A stretch of 64,000 nucleotides of DNA from Autumnicola edwardsiae (GCF_031846505.1 NZ_JAVRHP010000002.1:26425-90424); one strand, 5' to 3'; shown: positions 1 through 10,149, counted from the stretch's first letter. Program-made: numbers and translations. The notes: generated by a model from the sequence alone, not told the origin.

Positions 1-107
1 ATCCGGAGGTAGGGGCAATTAATCAGAATGTTCTTTTATCAGGTATAGACAATGGGAGATATCCTTCTCCTCGCATCTATACTTTGGGTGTGAATGTTAA
101 CTTTTAA
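1..107 (+). CDS. SusC-family TonB-dependent transporter, C-terminal fragment
   Basis: The reading frame enters at base 3 and stops at 105-107, so only about 34 C-terminal residues are visible. They end in SPRIYTLGVNVNF, the alternating hydrophobic beta-strand with terminal Phe that closes the barrel of outer-membrane SusC proteins. A SusD gene begins 10 bp downstream, the standard SusC-SusD order, so this should be the transporter of the left-arm xylan utilisation cluster. The rest of the gene lies outside the window. The family is assigned from the barrel ending and the neighbour, not from any domain seen directly. Confidence 0.8.
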   Translation, partial: PEVGAINQNVLLSGIDNGRYPSPRIYTLGVNVNF

Positions 108-117
108 AAAAAATAAT

Positions 118-1755
118 ATGAATACGAATAAAATTCTTTTTAAACTGCTATTGGCAACCTTAATCTTTGGTTCCTATAGCTGTAGTGACGATTTGGAGAT
201 AGAACCTAACGATCGGATTGCCAAAGAAAATTTCTTTCAATCTGAAGAAGATTTTCAGGCGGCAACGGCACCTCTCTATAACAGGGTGTGGTTTTCTTTT
301 AACGACAAATTTTATTTTGGGTTGGGAGATGGACGTTCCTATAACCTCTATGCTCCATTTTCTGATTACGTGTATCCTTTCAGTGATCTGGCAGAAACCG
401 GTTTAACCGGTCCCCTGGTAGAGGCATGGAGATCTTTCTACATCGTCATTCAGCAGTCAAACAACACTATTAATTCGATAATGGACAGCAGCGTAGAAGA
501 CGAACTTAAAAGCCAGTATATAGCTGAAGCCAGATTTATGAGGGGCGTTGCTTACTGGTACATAGCGTCACTATGGGGAGATGCAATAATTACTACAAGC
601 CAGGCAGAAATAATAAATAATCCAATCATAAATAAAAGTCCTCGCACTGATGTTTTTGAGTTTGCCATACGTGATGTAGAATATGCAGCAAAATATTTAC
701 CGGAGCAGGCTGGGCAGGCTGGGCGTATAACTAAATATTCCGCCTATGGAATGCTGTCGCGTCTTTATTTATCTTATTCCGGACTAAGCGATAACCCAAA
801 TAGCGGTACAAGAAATCAGGAACTTCTTAATTTAGCTAAAATGGCCGCAGCGACGGCTATAAATGATGGGCCCTATGCACTGTTAAGTGATTATGCCGAA
901 TTATTTATGATAGAAAATAAAAATAACGCTGAGTCTATGTTCGCACTTCAGTGGGTGCCTAACGGAGAATATGGAGTTAATAATACACATCAGTCGTATT
1001 TTGCGCTGGGATCAGAAATCACAGGTGACAATGCTGCATATGGTTATTACACCCGGGCTTCTTATGATGTCCTGCAGGAATATGAAAGAAACGATGTACG
1101 CCGTGAAGCTACATGGATGGCCGATGGAGATTTTTACCCGGAAATTAATCAGGCAAACGGAGGCTACCTGGTTGATCACGAAAATACATACGTTAACGTA
1201 AAAAAAGGGGTAGTAGGTTCTAATAAAGATAATCCGGATATTACAAGACAAAATTCCGGTTTAAATACTTATATGTTAAGATTGGGTGAGGTTTATTTAA
1301 ATTATGCCGAAGCAGTGTTGGGCAATGATGGCTCTACAAGCGATCCAACGGCTTTAATGTATGTAAATGAGCTTCGGGACAGAGCTGGCCTGGCGCCAAA
1401 AACAAGTCTTACTTTTGAAGATATTTTACATGAGAGAAGGGTTGAGCTAGCGATGGAAGGACAGTTTTGGTATGATTTGGTGAGATGGTCATATTATGAG
1501 CAACAAGAAGTAATAAATTACATTGATAATCAGGAAAGAGCTGTCATAACTCCATTTACTTATGACGCTGAAAATAATGCCGTTTCCATTGATGATACAA
1601 GAGATGTAACCACGCGCGCTGTAGGAAATGCAGATGAGAGTATCTTCTTTTTGCCTTATCCAGAACCTGAGGTCGTTCAAAATCCCTTATTAAGAGAGGG
1701 TCCTGTACCTTATGAATTCACTGAAGAACGAATAACTGACGAATTATTCCAATGA
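118..1755 (+). CDS. SusD/RagB-family outer-membrane glycan-binding lipoprotein
   Basis: A surface lipoprotein that should cap the SusC channel and deliver xylo-oligosaccharides to it. The N-terminus MNTNKILFKLLLATLIFG is a signal peptide ending in a lipobox with Cys22, followed by acidic residues that favour surface export. The frame is open back to an ATG at 94, but that start lies inside susC and would spoil the signal peptide, so the ATG at 118 is chosen. At 545 residues it has normal SusD length. The N-terminal region (EPNDRIAKENFFQSEEDF) and the C-terminal stretch ERRVELAMEGQFWYDLVRW are typical SusD/RagB signatures. It belongs to an operon with susC upstream and a TIG-domain protein and GH10 xylanase downstream. 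The substrate is inferred from the GH10 neighbour. Confidence 0.92.
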   Translation: MNTNKILFKLLLATLIFGSYSCSDDLEIEPNDRIAKENFFQSEEDFQAATAPLYNRVWFSFNDKFYFGLGDGRSYNLYAPFSDYVYPFSDLAETGLTGPLVEAWRSFYIVIQQSNNTINSIMDSSVEDELKSQYIAEARFMRGVAYWYIASLWGDAIITTSQAEIINNPIINKSPRTDVFEFAIRDVEYAAKYLPEQAGQAGRITKYSAYGMLSRLYLSYSGLSDNPNSGTRNQELLNLAKMAAATAINDGPYALLSDYAELFMIENKNNAESMFALQWVPNGEYGVNNTHQSYFALGSEITGDNAAYGYYTRASYDVLQEYERNDVRREATWMADGDFYPEINQANGGYLVDHENTYVNVKKGVVGSNKDNPDITRQNSGLNTYMLRLGEVYLNYAEAVLGNDGSTSDPTALMYVNELRDRAGLAPKTSLTFEDILHERRVELAMEGQFWYDLVRWSYYEQQEVINYIDNQERAVITPFTYDAENNAVSIDDTRDVTTRAVGNADESIFFLPYPEPEVVQNPLLREGPVPYEFTEERITDELFQ

Positions 1756-1785
1756 TTAAATTGATAATGAATAAAATAAACTAAG

Positions 1786-3150
1786 ATGAAGGAAAATATT
1801 TTTAAGAAAAGCCGGGGCTATATTTCTCTTGTAGGGATGATAATTTTCGGCTTGTTGTTTACAGCTTGTTCAGATGATGATGATGCGGCTAGTGGAGAAC
1901 CCATAACAATTGATGCAGTATATTTGGAAGATGTAAATTCTGACGTTCCCGATAGGGAAGTTACATTTGTACGTATAGGTCAGCTGTTACGTCTCGAAGG
2001 TTCTGGATTTACAGGGGTCAGAAGAGCTTACATTAACGGATATCAAACAACGATCAACCCGGTATATGTTTCTGATAATTCGATGTTGATTCGTGTTTCG
2101 GGAGATACACCTACCATAGAGGCTGAAGAAGATGTGCGGAACACTATTCGTCTTGAAAAGGATAACTCTGAAACAGTTATTGATTTTGAAATCCGGGCTG
2201 CAGCGCCATCCATTAATGATGTTTCCCACACTTTACCAAATGCGGGAGAAGAAGTTACGGTTTATGGTTCAGGTTTAATTGAAGTAAGTAAAGTAGTATT
2301 TCCGGGGGATATAGAGGTAACAGAGGGAATTACCTTTGACGAAGAAGATGGTGAATTTTTCACGGTTACCGTACCTGAAGGTGTTTCGGACGAAGGAGGC
2401 TCTTTGTATATAGAATCTGCAAACGGAGCGGCTTATTCTCCGGCTTTTTTCAATGTAGAAAGAGGTGTCGTCCTAAATTTTGACGGAATGGGGGAACTTG
2501 GTGAATTCGGAAATACAATTCGTCAGGGGCAATTAAAATCGGAACCTATTGGTGAAGGAAATGTTTCTCAGGGAAACTATTTGCCTCTTCGTAATGATAC
2601 CATTGCCTCATTTGCTGCCGGAAGAAATCGTGTAGCAGAAGTATTTACTTCAGGTAATGAGAACTGGCGCTCACAATTTACCCCTTTCATTCCGGCTACA
2701 ACATCGTTGGAAGACGTGGCTTTTCAATTCGATATTTATGTTCCTGAACCATGGGTAGGCAGCGGATATTTAAAAATCCTGTTGATCAACAACTTCAATG
2801 GAGGTGAATGGAGCGGTGGAGTCTATAATTACGTTCCGTGGATCGTTGATGGAGAAGCAGTTCCTTTTGAGACAGAAGGATGGACTACGGTTACAGTTCC
2901 TTTTACAGACTTTTATTTATTCAACGATGGTGGAGATTATACCTTTGAAGATCTTCTGCAATATCGTGAATCAGCTACTTATAAGAACTTTGGAATATTC
3001 TTTGAAAATTCTGATTTTAATCTCAGCGATCTTCCTGAATATAATGATGATGTTGAATTCCCATCTTCAGAAACCTCCGTTCAGGTATATACAGATAATT
3101 GGAGAATCGTTTCTTTAGAAGCGCCTATTGTTACTGATTTTCCGGAATAA
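1786..3150 (+). CDS. TIG/IPT-domain surface glycan-binding lipoprotein (SGBP)
   Basis: A non-catalytic surface lipoprotein of the type placed directly after SusD in hemicellulose loci. The signal peptide ends in LLFTACSDD with lipidated Cys28. Residues of about 35-130 and 135-220 look like two immunoglobulin-like TIG domains (for example RLEGSGFTGVRRAYINGYQ and PNAGEEVTVYGSGLIEVSKV). About 230-454 is a beta-rich C-terminal domain with many Trp and Tyr residues (ENWRSQFTPFIPA, NNFNGGEWSGGVYNYVPW), resembling the glycan-binding domain of Bacteroides SGBP-B proteins. It lies 30 bp after susD and 19 bp before the GH10 gene, so it is probably cotranscribed. Xylan binding is inferred from context; no catalytic motif is present. 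Confidence 0.85.
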   Translation: MKENIFKKSRGYISLVGMIIFGLLFTACSDDDDAASGEPITIDAVYLEDVNSDVPDREVTFVRIGQLLRLEGSGFTGVRRAYINGYQTTINPVYVSDNSMLIRVSGDTPTIEAEEDVRNTIRLEKDNSETVIDFEIRAAAPSINDVSHTLPNAGEEVTVYGSGLIEVSKVVFPGDIEVTEGITFDEEDGEFFTVTVPEGVSDEGGSLYIESANGAAYSPAFFNVERGVVLNFDGMGELGEFGNTIRQGQLKSEPIGEGNVSQGNYLPLRNDTIASFAAGRNRVAEVFTSGNENWRSQFTPFIPATTSLEDVAFQFDIYVPEPWVGSGYLKILLINNFNGGEWSGGVYNYVPWIVDGEAVPFETEGWTTVTVPFTDFYLFNDGGDYTFEDLLQYRESATYKNFGIFFENSDFNLSDLPEYNDDVEFPSSETSVQVYTDNWRIVSLEAPIVTDFPE

Positions 3151-3169
3151 CTAATTAAAAATAAAAAAG

Positions 3170-5359
3170 ATGAAAAATATAAAAATTTTATCCGTCCTAT
3201 TTCTTTCTTCTATGATTTTTACATCTTGTGAAGAAGAAATTATGGAATGGGAAGAGAGACCTGAAGATGAGAGGGTAACAACAGCGGAGCTTCCTTTAGA
3301 ACTGGAAGAAAAGATAAGTAGGTATGAGCCACTTAATAATTATTCAGACTATGTTCTTGGGGCCGGTATTGTGCTGGATCTTTATATGAATAATGAAACT
3401 TATCGATCTATTGTAGACGAAAATTTTGATGAAGTTACTGTAGGTTATGCCATGAAACACGGTGCCATGGTAAATTCCGAAGGGGAGATAAATTTTGAGC
3501 CTATTGATGATTTCATTGCGCAAACCAATCAGGCAGAAGTAGATGTTTATGGTCATACGTTGGTATGGCATGCAAATCAAAATGCAAGTTATTTAAATAG
3601 TTTAATAGCGCCTACTGTTATTCCTGGGTCTAGTGGAGCCAGTGCATTGGATATCTCTGGATTAGAGGATGGATCATTTAATGGTTGGGCAAAGAACAAT
3701 CCCGGTGACGGTATTACAGTTGTCGAGGGAGAAGGCTTAACGGAAGATTCACAAGCTATTGAGCTTATAGCAGGTTCTGGCTCAGCACAACCCTATGATT
3801 TGCAATTGGCAACACCTCAAATTCCTGTTATAGAAGGTCATGAGTATGAGGTTTCCTTTTATATTAGGTCAGATCAACCTGGACAGGGGCGTATTTCTTT
3901 TGGTGGCTTAGAGAATAATTATCCTTATCAGGATTGGTACGGCACAGGAGGAGATTTTACAGAAGCTTTTGAAACTACTTCACAATGGCAGCAGGTGAAA
4001 TTCACAGTTAGTGACTTTACCGGTACAAGTTTTAATTTATCTTTTGACCTGGGATATGTACCCGGCGTTACCTATTACATTGATGTAAGTAATATGAGCG
4101 TTGTAGATCTGAATGCTGAAAGCGAAATGGTGAATTTCATCGCAAATGGAGATTTTGAAGGAGGCAATCTTGATGGCTGGGATGGCAATGGAAATGGAAA
4201 TGAATCTACCAGAGCGGTAACAGCTGAAGGAGAAGGATATGGTGATACCGGTTATGCCATGGTTTTGACAAATCCTACTGAAGCGCAATCTTACGAAGCA
4301 CAACAGGTTTATGCTTTTGACGAGCCTCTGGTGCAGGGAACGGAATATACTATGTCTTTTTTCATTAAAGCTGATGTTCCTTCTGCTTTAGAGGTAGAAT
4401 TACAGAGCCCGGATTACTCGGCTGATTATTCTGGTGCTATTGAAGTAGGAACAACTTGGGCAAAGGTAGAGCGCACTATAGAGGTTACTGCTGATGACCG
4501 TGGAAAATTTATTTTTGATTTTGGTGCTTCTGCAGCTACCTTCTATATAGACAATGTTGTGTTTACCGATGGAGAAGTAGCCACAGGAACCGGTCCGGTA
4601 ATTATTGAAATGTCAGATGAAGAGAAAGCTGAAGTTATAGGTGATGCTATGGAAGACTGGATTGTGGGAATGGTTACTCATTATACAAGTGAAGTAACTG
4701 CCTGGGATGTGGTTAATGAGCCAATGAGAGAAGGTGGAACCCTTCGTGACGGGAATGTAACAGATCTGGCAAGCGATGACTTCTATTGGCAAAAATACCT
4801 TGGTAAAGATTATGCTGTGACCGCCTTTAATCTGGCGCGTGAGTATGCTGAACCGTCAGATGTACTTTTTATCAATGATTACAATCTGGAAGCCAGTATG
4901 GCAAAATTAGATGGTTTAATTGATTATGTTGAATATATAGAAAATGAGGGGGCTACTGTAGACGGTATTGGCACTCAAATGCATGTTTCTTTAACTACAA
5001 GCAGAGAAAATATTGTAGAAATGTTTCAAAAAATGGCAGCTACCGGAAAATTGATCAAAATCTCTGAGCTTGATGTGAGACTTGGAACAGCGGCACCAAC
5101 CTCTGAGCAGTTGGCAGATCAGGCAGATATGTATCAATTTATTTTTGACGCTTATAGTGAGCATGTTCCTGCTGCTCAACGGTACGGTGTAACACTTTGG
5201 AATATCTCAGATAACGAAAATGAGCATGAGTTTTGGTTGCCGGAGGAGTCACCCAACGTATGGGACGCCAATTACGAGAGAAAGCATGCTTACAAAGGAG
5301 TGGCTGATGGTCTAGCCGGTCGCGATGTAAGTGAAGATTTTACAGGAGAACTGGAATAA
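3170..5359 (+). CDS. GH10 endo-1,4-beta-xylanase lipoprotein with two inserted CBM-like modules
   Basis: Predicted to cut the xylan backbone at the cell surface with retention of configuration. The signal peptide ends at lipobox Cys20 (MIFTSCEEE). The GH10 fold starts near residue 60 and includes HTLVWHANQN at about 127. It is interrupted by roughly 310 residues forming two CBM4/CBM22-like beta-sandwiches (about 157-313 and 322-470), then resumes. Acid/base Glu517 lies in WDVVNEP and nucleophile Glu633 in KISELDVR. At 729 residues it is far longer than a bare GH10 domain of about 330-350. Xylanases with CBMs inserted in the same loop are known from Bacteroides xylan loci. It is the last gene of the left operon and is followed by a strong terminator. 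The exact CBM family is not certain. Confidence 0.95.
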   Translation: MKNIKILSVLFLSSMIFTSCEEEIMEWEERPEDERVTTAELPLELEEKISRYEPLNNYSDYVLGAGIVLDLYMNNETYRSIVDENFDEVTVGYAMKHGAMVNSEGEINFEPIDDFIAQTNQAEVDVYGHTLVWHANQNASYLNSLIAPTVIPGSSGASALDISGLEDGSFNGWAKNNPGDGITVVEGEGLTEDSQAIELIAGSGSAQPYDLQLATPQIPVIEGHEYEVSFYIRSDQPGQGRISFGGLENNYPYQDWYGTGGDFTEAFETTSQWQQVKFTVSDFTGTSFNLSFDLGYVPGVTYYIDVSNMSVVDLNAESEMVNFIANGDFEGGNLDGWDGNGNGNESTRAVTAEGEGYGDTGYAMVLTNPTEAQSYEAQQVYAFDEPLVQGTEYTMSFFIKADVPSALEVELQSPDYSADYSGAIEVGTTWAKVERTIEVTADDRGKFIFDFGASAATFYIDNVVFTDGEVATGTGPVIIEMSDEEKAEVIGDAMEDWIVGMVTHYTSEVTAWDVVNEPMREGGTLRDGNVTDLASDDFYWQKYLGKDYAVTAFNLAREYAEPSDVLFINDYNLEASMAKLDGLIDYVEYIENEGATVDGIGTQMHVSLTTSRENIVEMFQKMAATGKLIKISELDVRLGTAAPTSEQLADQADMYQFIFDAYSEHVPAAQRYGVTLWNISDNENEHEFWLPEESPNVWDANYERKHAYKGVADGLAGRDVSEDFTGELE

Positions 5360-5401
5360 ATTTAGAGCTTTGAATTAATTAACAGTTTTTTGAAGTGGTA
5401 G

Positions 5402-5435
5402 AACCGGGTTTTTATACCCGGTTTTTTTATTTTCA
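5402..5435 (+). terminator. Rho-independent terminator of the left SusCD/GH10 operon
   Basis: An 8-bp stem AACCGGGT / ACCCGGTT (5402-5409 and 5416-5423) with a short T-rich loop is followed by a T run, about 45 bp after the xylanase stop. Confidence 0.85.
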
Positions 5436-5518
5436 ATTTTATCTCCACCATTTTGTACGTTTAAATGATGGATCCCAGACACCCATAAAATGATCTTATT
5501 GAAGAATCAGGATGTATT

Positions 5519-5632
5519 CACTCCTCTACTGAAGACCGAAAACTGAGATTTTTGAAGGTAGGCTTAAAAACTCTGTTTATCACTCCTAACTCTTCAACAC
5601 TATAGGCTGAAAACCGGAATTTTGAAGGTAAG
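5519..5632. repeat. Two imperfect direct repeats about 70 bp apart
   Basis: Segments ending in TTTTGAAGGTA at about 5531-5560 and 5601-5630 share a CGAAAACTGAGATTTTTGAAG-like core and a CACTCCT lead. They lie between the terminator and the 3' end of the sensor gene. The remaining gene-free DNA here shows nothing else I can identify. Confidence 0.4.
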
Positions 5633-5658
5633 AAATTTGAGTTTTGGAAGAAAGTCTG

Positions 5659-8600
5659 TCATTCATCTTTAACTTCTTTAGGAAGCACCCCAAAATGTGC
5701 TTTAAAGCATTTAGAAAAGTAGGAGGGAGAGGAAAAGCCCACATTGTAACTTATTTCACTAACAGAAGCTACACCATTTTCTTCAAGGAGCTCCTTAGCC
5801 CGTTCAAGACGTATTTTGCGTATAAGCTCATTCGCTGTAAGACCTGTTAATGCTTTTATTTTCCTGTAGAGCTGGCTTCTGCTAAGGTTAAATTCATCTG
5901 CCAGTTTTTCTACATTTAAATTTGGCTCTTTTATATTTTCCTTGGTATGCTTTATAATGTCTAAAATAAATTGCTGATCCAGCGACGTGGAGTTTGGTTC
6001 TATTTCTGTTTTATTAAAACTTCCCATGTATTTAGAAAACAACAGATCCCTGTTAGTAATGAGTTGTTTAAGATGAGATCGCATAATTTTCATCTCAAAG
6101 GGCTTATTTAAGTAAACGTCTGCTCCTGCTTCCAGTCCTTCCACCCAGTCATCTGTCATTGCTTTGGCTGTGAGCATTAGTACAGGAATATGGCTTGTTT
6201 TCAAATCCTTCTTTAATAATGAACAAAATTGATAACCATTAATTTTTGGCATAATTACATCAGTAATTACAACATCAGGCATATATTTTCGTGCTTTTTC
6301 TAAACCTTCCTCACCATTTTCTGCAACTACTGTTTTATATTCAGAATTCAACTCTTCTTTTATATAGGTTCGCAACTCGAGATTATCTTCTACAATTAAA
6401 ATTGTTTTCTTTTGAAGGTCTGTCACTACTGGTTCAGCAGCTTCCTTTCTCTCTTCTGGCTGGATCTTCTTAATCGTTTCTGAATTTGAAATATCTGTAG
6501 GGTTATACTGATTTTTGTCCATAGGAAGGAATATCCGAAATTTTGTTCCAACTCCTCTCTCACTTTCCACATGGATATCTCCCCTATGTAGCGCCACAAA
6601 ACTTTTTACAACCTCCAGCCCTATGCCCGTTCCACTGTAATATTGTTCATTGCGTTCCTTTATTTGATAAAATCGATCAAATATTTTATTAAGTTCATTA
6701 GGGTGTATCCCTTTTCCGGTATCTTCAATACTTATTTCGAGTGCTTCCAGGGGAGTCGTGGTGTCTATCAGTTTAAAAAGATGTTCCTGCTTTGTGGCTA
6801 CCAGCGCTGTTATTATCCCGTTGTTAGTAGTGCTTTTAAATGCGTTTGAAAAAATGTTGAAAAGAATTTTTTCGAGCTTCCCTCTGTCGGCCCATACAGA
6901 TGGAATACCCTCTTCTATTTCCAGTGACAGGACAATATTTCGTTGCTGAGCCTCTTCCCTGAAGTAATCAATACTTTCAGATAAAAGCTCACCAATGTTA
7001 AAGCAGGAGATATTCAGGGGGATGTTATCAAACTGTAGTTTTCTAAAATCCATTAACTCATCAATCAGGCGCTTTAGCCTTATAGTGTTTTTATTGATAA
7101 TATTCAGTTTTCCATTAATTTTATCCGGAAGCTTTTCTTCTTTCAAAATATCTTCAAGCGGATTAAGGATAAGCGTTAAAGGAGTTCTGAATTCATGCGA
7201 AATATTCGTGAAAAACTGGATTTTTTTGTCGTTAAGAGCTTCTTCGTGAAGGTGTCTTGCCCGTTCCTGTTCTATAGCACGTTTAGATTTAACACGGGAA
7301 TCAATAAACCGAAAGGAAACATAACATATTACCAGAAAAACTGTTATATAAAATAAAATAGCAATATTGGTAAACCACCAGGGTCTTAGTATCTGTATGT
7401 TCAAAGTCTTTGGATCATCTTCCCAAATCCCGTCACTGTTTGTCGCCTTTACCCTAAAAGTGTAATTTCCTGCGGGTAAATTGGTATAGGTAGCGCTCCT
7501 TGTATTTTGTACATAATTCCAGTCATCTTCAAAACCTTCTAAATAATAAGCAAACTGAATTTTTTCAGGTCTTGTAAAATCTATAGAAGCATAATCTATG
7601 GTGAATACCGAATGTGAATGGTGAAGCGTGATGCTGTTAGTCTGAGAAATTACTTTTTCCAGTGGCGACCCTTCCTGTCCGGGAGAAACCGGCTGATTAA
7701 AAATCTTTAAATCTGTTAGATAAACTGAGGACGTATTTTTAGTAGTGGTTAGTTTCTCCGGATCAAAATAATTGACTCCTTCATATGATCCAAAATAGAG
7801 GGTTCCGTTATTATCTTTATAGGCCGTATTGTTATTAAAATCATCACTCAGCAAACCGTCATTAATCGAAAAATTTCTGATAGTGTTCTCATTTCTGTCA
7901 ATTTTTGCCAATCCGTTATTGCCCGCTGTCCAAATGGCGCCATTGTCATCCTGTATAATAGATGAAACGGTGACTTTACTAAACCCAATCTTAGATTTCA
8001 TCCAGGAAAAGGTATCATTTTTCATATCATACTGGCATAAGCCAGAACCATCTGTTCCTATCCAGATGTTCTTAGCAGAATCTTCATAGATGTCCAGTAT
8101 CTGATTATTGTGAAACTGGCTGCCGGGGTGTTTATAAAACCTGGGTGACATTACCTCCAGGTCAAAATCACCATTAGTAATTTTTAACCTGAAAAGACCC
8201 GCATTTCCACCTATCCAGATGTGGTCCTGGCTATCTACATAAACCCTTCTTACATCACTATAGCTTATTCTTTGTCTGATAAAAGGCTCCTGATTATAAA
8301 TGTTGAATTTCTTAGAAGCAGGATCAAAAGAATGAATTCCCCTGGAAAATGTGCCGATCCAAATGATGCCTTTGGAATCTTCAGAAAAACTTAAAATGCG
8401 ATTTGTAGCAATTTCTCCGTTGGTATTTTGAACAGAATAATTTATAAACGAATCTGATCCTTTTTCTAAATAATAAATCCCATAGTCCCAGGTGCCTACC
8501 CAAATGTTTCCTTTGCTGTCCATAAAAAGGGTTTGAACATCTGGAGAATCCAGGCCATTTGCAACCTTGTTTTTATTGTTTAGCAGATGTGTAAACGAAT

Positions 8601-9786
8601 CTGAACCTGGATCGTAAACATCTATACCACCACCATCCATACCAATCCACAGCCGGCCTTTTTCATCTTTTACGATACCGGTGACAGAACTTGATTGTAA
8701 AGAATTGGGATTATTCGGCTTGCTTTCAAGATCAGCAAACTTGTCGTATAATTCATCATAAACGCCTATACCATTGTTGTAATACCCAATCCATATGCGT
8801 TCCTGATTATCGAGAAATAAGGACCAAACGGAATTCGATTTTATACCATTATCGTCAAATTTGTTGTTGAGATAATGATTTAAAACTTTTCCTTTTCGAT
8901 CTATCTCAAACATACCGTCGTTTTCTGTTCCACATAAAATGGTCTCACGCGGGGTATCCAACAGGGAGAGGATTCTTTTGGAGGTAATAGGAAAGTGCTC
9001 GATTACATACCGGCCGTTTTCATTGCCGTCAACTTTAAATAAGCCTTGTGTGGTGCTACCCAACCAGATGGTTCCTTTGCTGTCTACTTGTGTGGTTTTA
9101 ATGTGGGTGGTTATCTTTTCTTTACCCTTGGAAGTAATAAAACTCAGTGGAGCCATAATATCGTCCTCTCTATGATATTCAAAGACGCCTTTATCTGTTC
9201 CTAAAACGATCCTGTTGTCGAAAAGAGCGATGCTGTTTATTAGAAAATTCCTGATCTCGCTAATACCCTTTATTTGCACTTTTGAAACCACCAGGGTGGA
9301 AGAATTAATCTTAAATAGCCCATACTGATGTGTCCCGACTAAAATATCACCGTTCTTGTTTTCAAGAATGGCGTGAACTGCGACGCTGGTACGGGTAGAT
9401 CTTCCCGGGAGGTTAATATGCAAAAAGTTGTCCTGATCTCTGTTGTAAAGATCAAGACCTGTTTCGGTACCTATCCATAACCTGTTCTTCTTATCTATAT
9501 ATGTAGTGTGGATAAGGGAATTACTTAGACTGCTGCTATCCCCTTCCTTGAAATGGTAAGAGGTGTAATCCAAACCGTTAAACTTATTAAGCCCTAAACC
9601 ATTTGTGCCCATCCATATAAACCCCTGGCGGTCCTGAGAAATACTTGCTACAGCCCGTTGTGTGGGTATGCTCTTTAGCGCTTCAAAGTGATATTCGTGT
9701 AATGGTTTTTCCTGTCCAAAAACCGAAGCAAAAGATAGAAGAAGCAAAACAGGAAAAAGCGGGAATATCTTTATTTTACTATTCAA
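5659..9786 (-). CDS. Hybrid two-component system sensor/regulator (HTCS)
   Basis: A one-protein signalling system that senses an oligosaccharide in the periplasm and activates the surrounding genes. The order is: signal peptide (1-24), two beta-propellers of Reg_prop repeats (about 30-730, many GxIWIGT and GLFRL motifs), a Y_Y_Y domain (about 735-800, ending GNYTFRVKATNSDGIWED), one membrane span (about 803-830), a HisKA domain with His864 in NISHEFRTPL, a HATPase domain, a receiver with phospho-acceptor Asp1176 in VVITDVIMP, and a C-terminal AraC-type HTH. The start is TTG: an in-frame TAA lies two codons upstream and the first internal Met is already inside the propeller. It sits between the two arms of the xylan locus, so xylo-oligosaccharides are the expected ligand, by inference. 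Confidence 0.96.
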   Translation of the reverse strand: MNSKIKIFPLFPVLLLLSFASVFGQEKPLHEYHFEALKSIPTQRAVASISQDRQGFIWMGTNGLGLNKFNGLDYTSYHFKEGDSSSLSNSLIHTTYIDKKNRLWIGTETGLDLYNRDQDNFLHINLPGRSTRTSVAVHAILENKNGDILVGTHQYGLFKINSSTLVVSKVQIKGISEIRNFLINSIALFDNRIVLGTDKGVFEYHREDDIMAPLSFITSKGKEKITTHIKTTQVDSKGTIWLGSTTQGLFKVDGNENGRYVIEHFPITSKRILSLLDTPRETILCGTENDGMFEIDRKGKVLNHYLNNKFDDNGIKSNSVWSLFLDNQERIWIGYYNNGIGVYDELYDKFADLESKPNNPNSLQSSSVTGIVKDEKGRLWIGMDGGGIDVYDPGSDSFTHLLNNKNKVANGLDSPDVQTLFMDSKGNIWVGTWDYGIYYLEKGSDSFINYSVQNTNGEIATNRILSFSEDSKGIIWIGTFSRGIHSFDPASKKFNIYNQEPFIRQRISYSDVRRVYVDSQDHIWIGGNAGLFRLKITNGDFDLEVMSPRFYKHPGSQFHNNQILDIYEDSAKNIWIGTDGSGLCQYDMKNDTFSWMKSKIGFSKVTVSSIIQDDNGAIWTAGNNGLAKIDRNENTIRNFSINDGLLSDDFNNNTAYKDNNGTLYFGSYEGVNYFDPEKLTTTKNTSSVYLTDLKIFNQPVSPGQEGSPLEKVISQTNSITLHHSHSVFTIDYASIDFTRPEKIQFAYYLEGFEDDWNYVQNTRSATYTNLPAGNYTFRVKATNSDGIWEDDPKTLNIQILRPWWFTNIAILFYITVFLVICYVSFRFIDSRVKSKRAIEQERARHLHEEALNDKKIQFFTNISHEFRTPLTLILNPLEDILKEEKLPDKINGKLNIINKNTIRLKRLIDELMDFRKLQFDNIPLNISCFNIGELLSESIDYFREEAQQRNIVLSLEIEEGIPSVWADRGKLEKILFNIFSNAFKSTTNNGIITALVATKQEHLFKLIDTTTPLEALEISIEDTGKGIHPNELNKIFDRFYQIKERNEQYYSGTGIGLEVVKSFVALHRGDIHVESERGVGTKFRIFLPMDKNQYNPTDISNSETIKKIQPEERKEAAEPVVTDLQKKTILIVEDNLELRTYIKEELNSEYKTVVAENGEEGLEKARKYMPDVVITDVIMPKINGYQFCSLLKKDLKTSHIPVLMLTAKAMTDDWVEGLEAGADVYLNKPFEMKIMRSHLKQLITNRDLLFSKYMGSFNKTEIEPNSTSLDQQFILDIIKHTKENIKEPNLNVEKLADEFNLSRSQLYRKIKALTGLTANELIRKIRLERAKELLEENGVASVSEISYNVGFSSPSYFSKCFKAHFGVLPKEVKDE

Positions 9787-10149
9787 GTTTTATGGATTTA
9801 AGTTTTTCCAATATAAATCTATTAATGGTTTTATTGAAAAACTATTAGGACAAATAAGATTCGTAGGAATCAGGAGGTTGTTTTAATTTAACCTCAAGCT
9901 AAATGGATTTGTTACGAAAGCATGCTTAACAATTTTACTAATATAATGAAAAATAAATTTGCTGTTTATCTGCCAAATTTCACTTCCAGGTATTTCAGTC
10001 AAATATTCATCTATGATTTTAAAGTATTGAAGTATAAGTCGGTAAGCTATGGTTAAAATTACAATTTGATTTTTTTGGGACTTCTGTTCTCTTTGCAAAA
10101 ACAGGTTATTACAAGCTTGTAAGACCTAAAGTTCCTATGTTATCAAACT
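9787..10149. other. Gene-free stretch upstream of the HTCS gene
   Basis: AT-rich DNA expected to hold the HTCS promoter. A 71-codon minus-strand ORF (9883-10098) has no signal peptide, no recognisable motif and a composition like non-coding DNA, so it is not called. No clear -7/-33 pair was found. Confidence 0.5.

Noticed and set aside
94..117. Upstream ATG for the first SusD
   Set aside because: It lies inside susC and adds residues before a standard lipoprotein signal; the ATG at 118 is better.
9883..10098. 71-codon minus-strand ORF between HTCS and FG-GAP genes
   Set aside because: No motif, signal or credible start, and composition like non-coding DNA.
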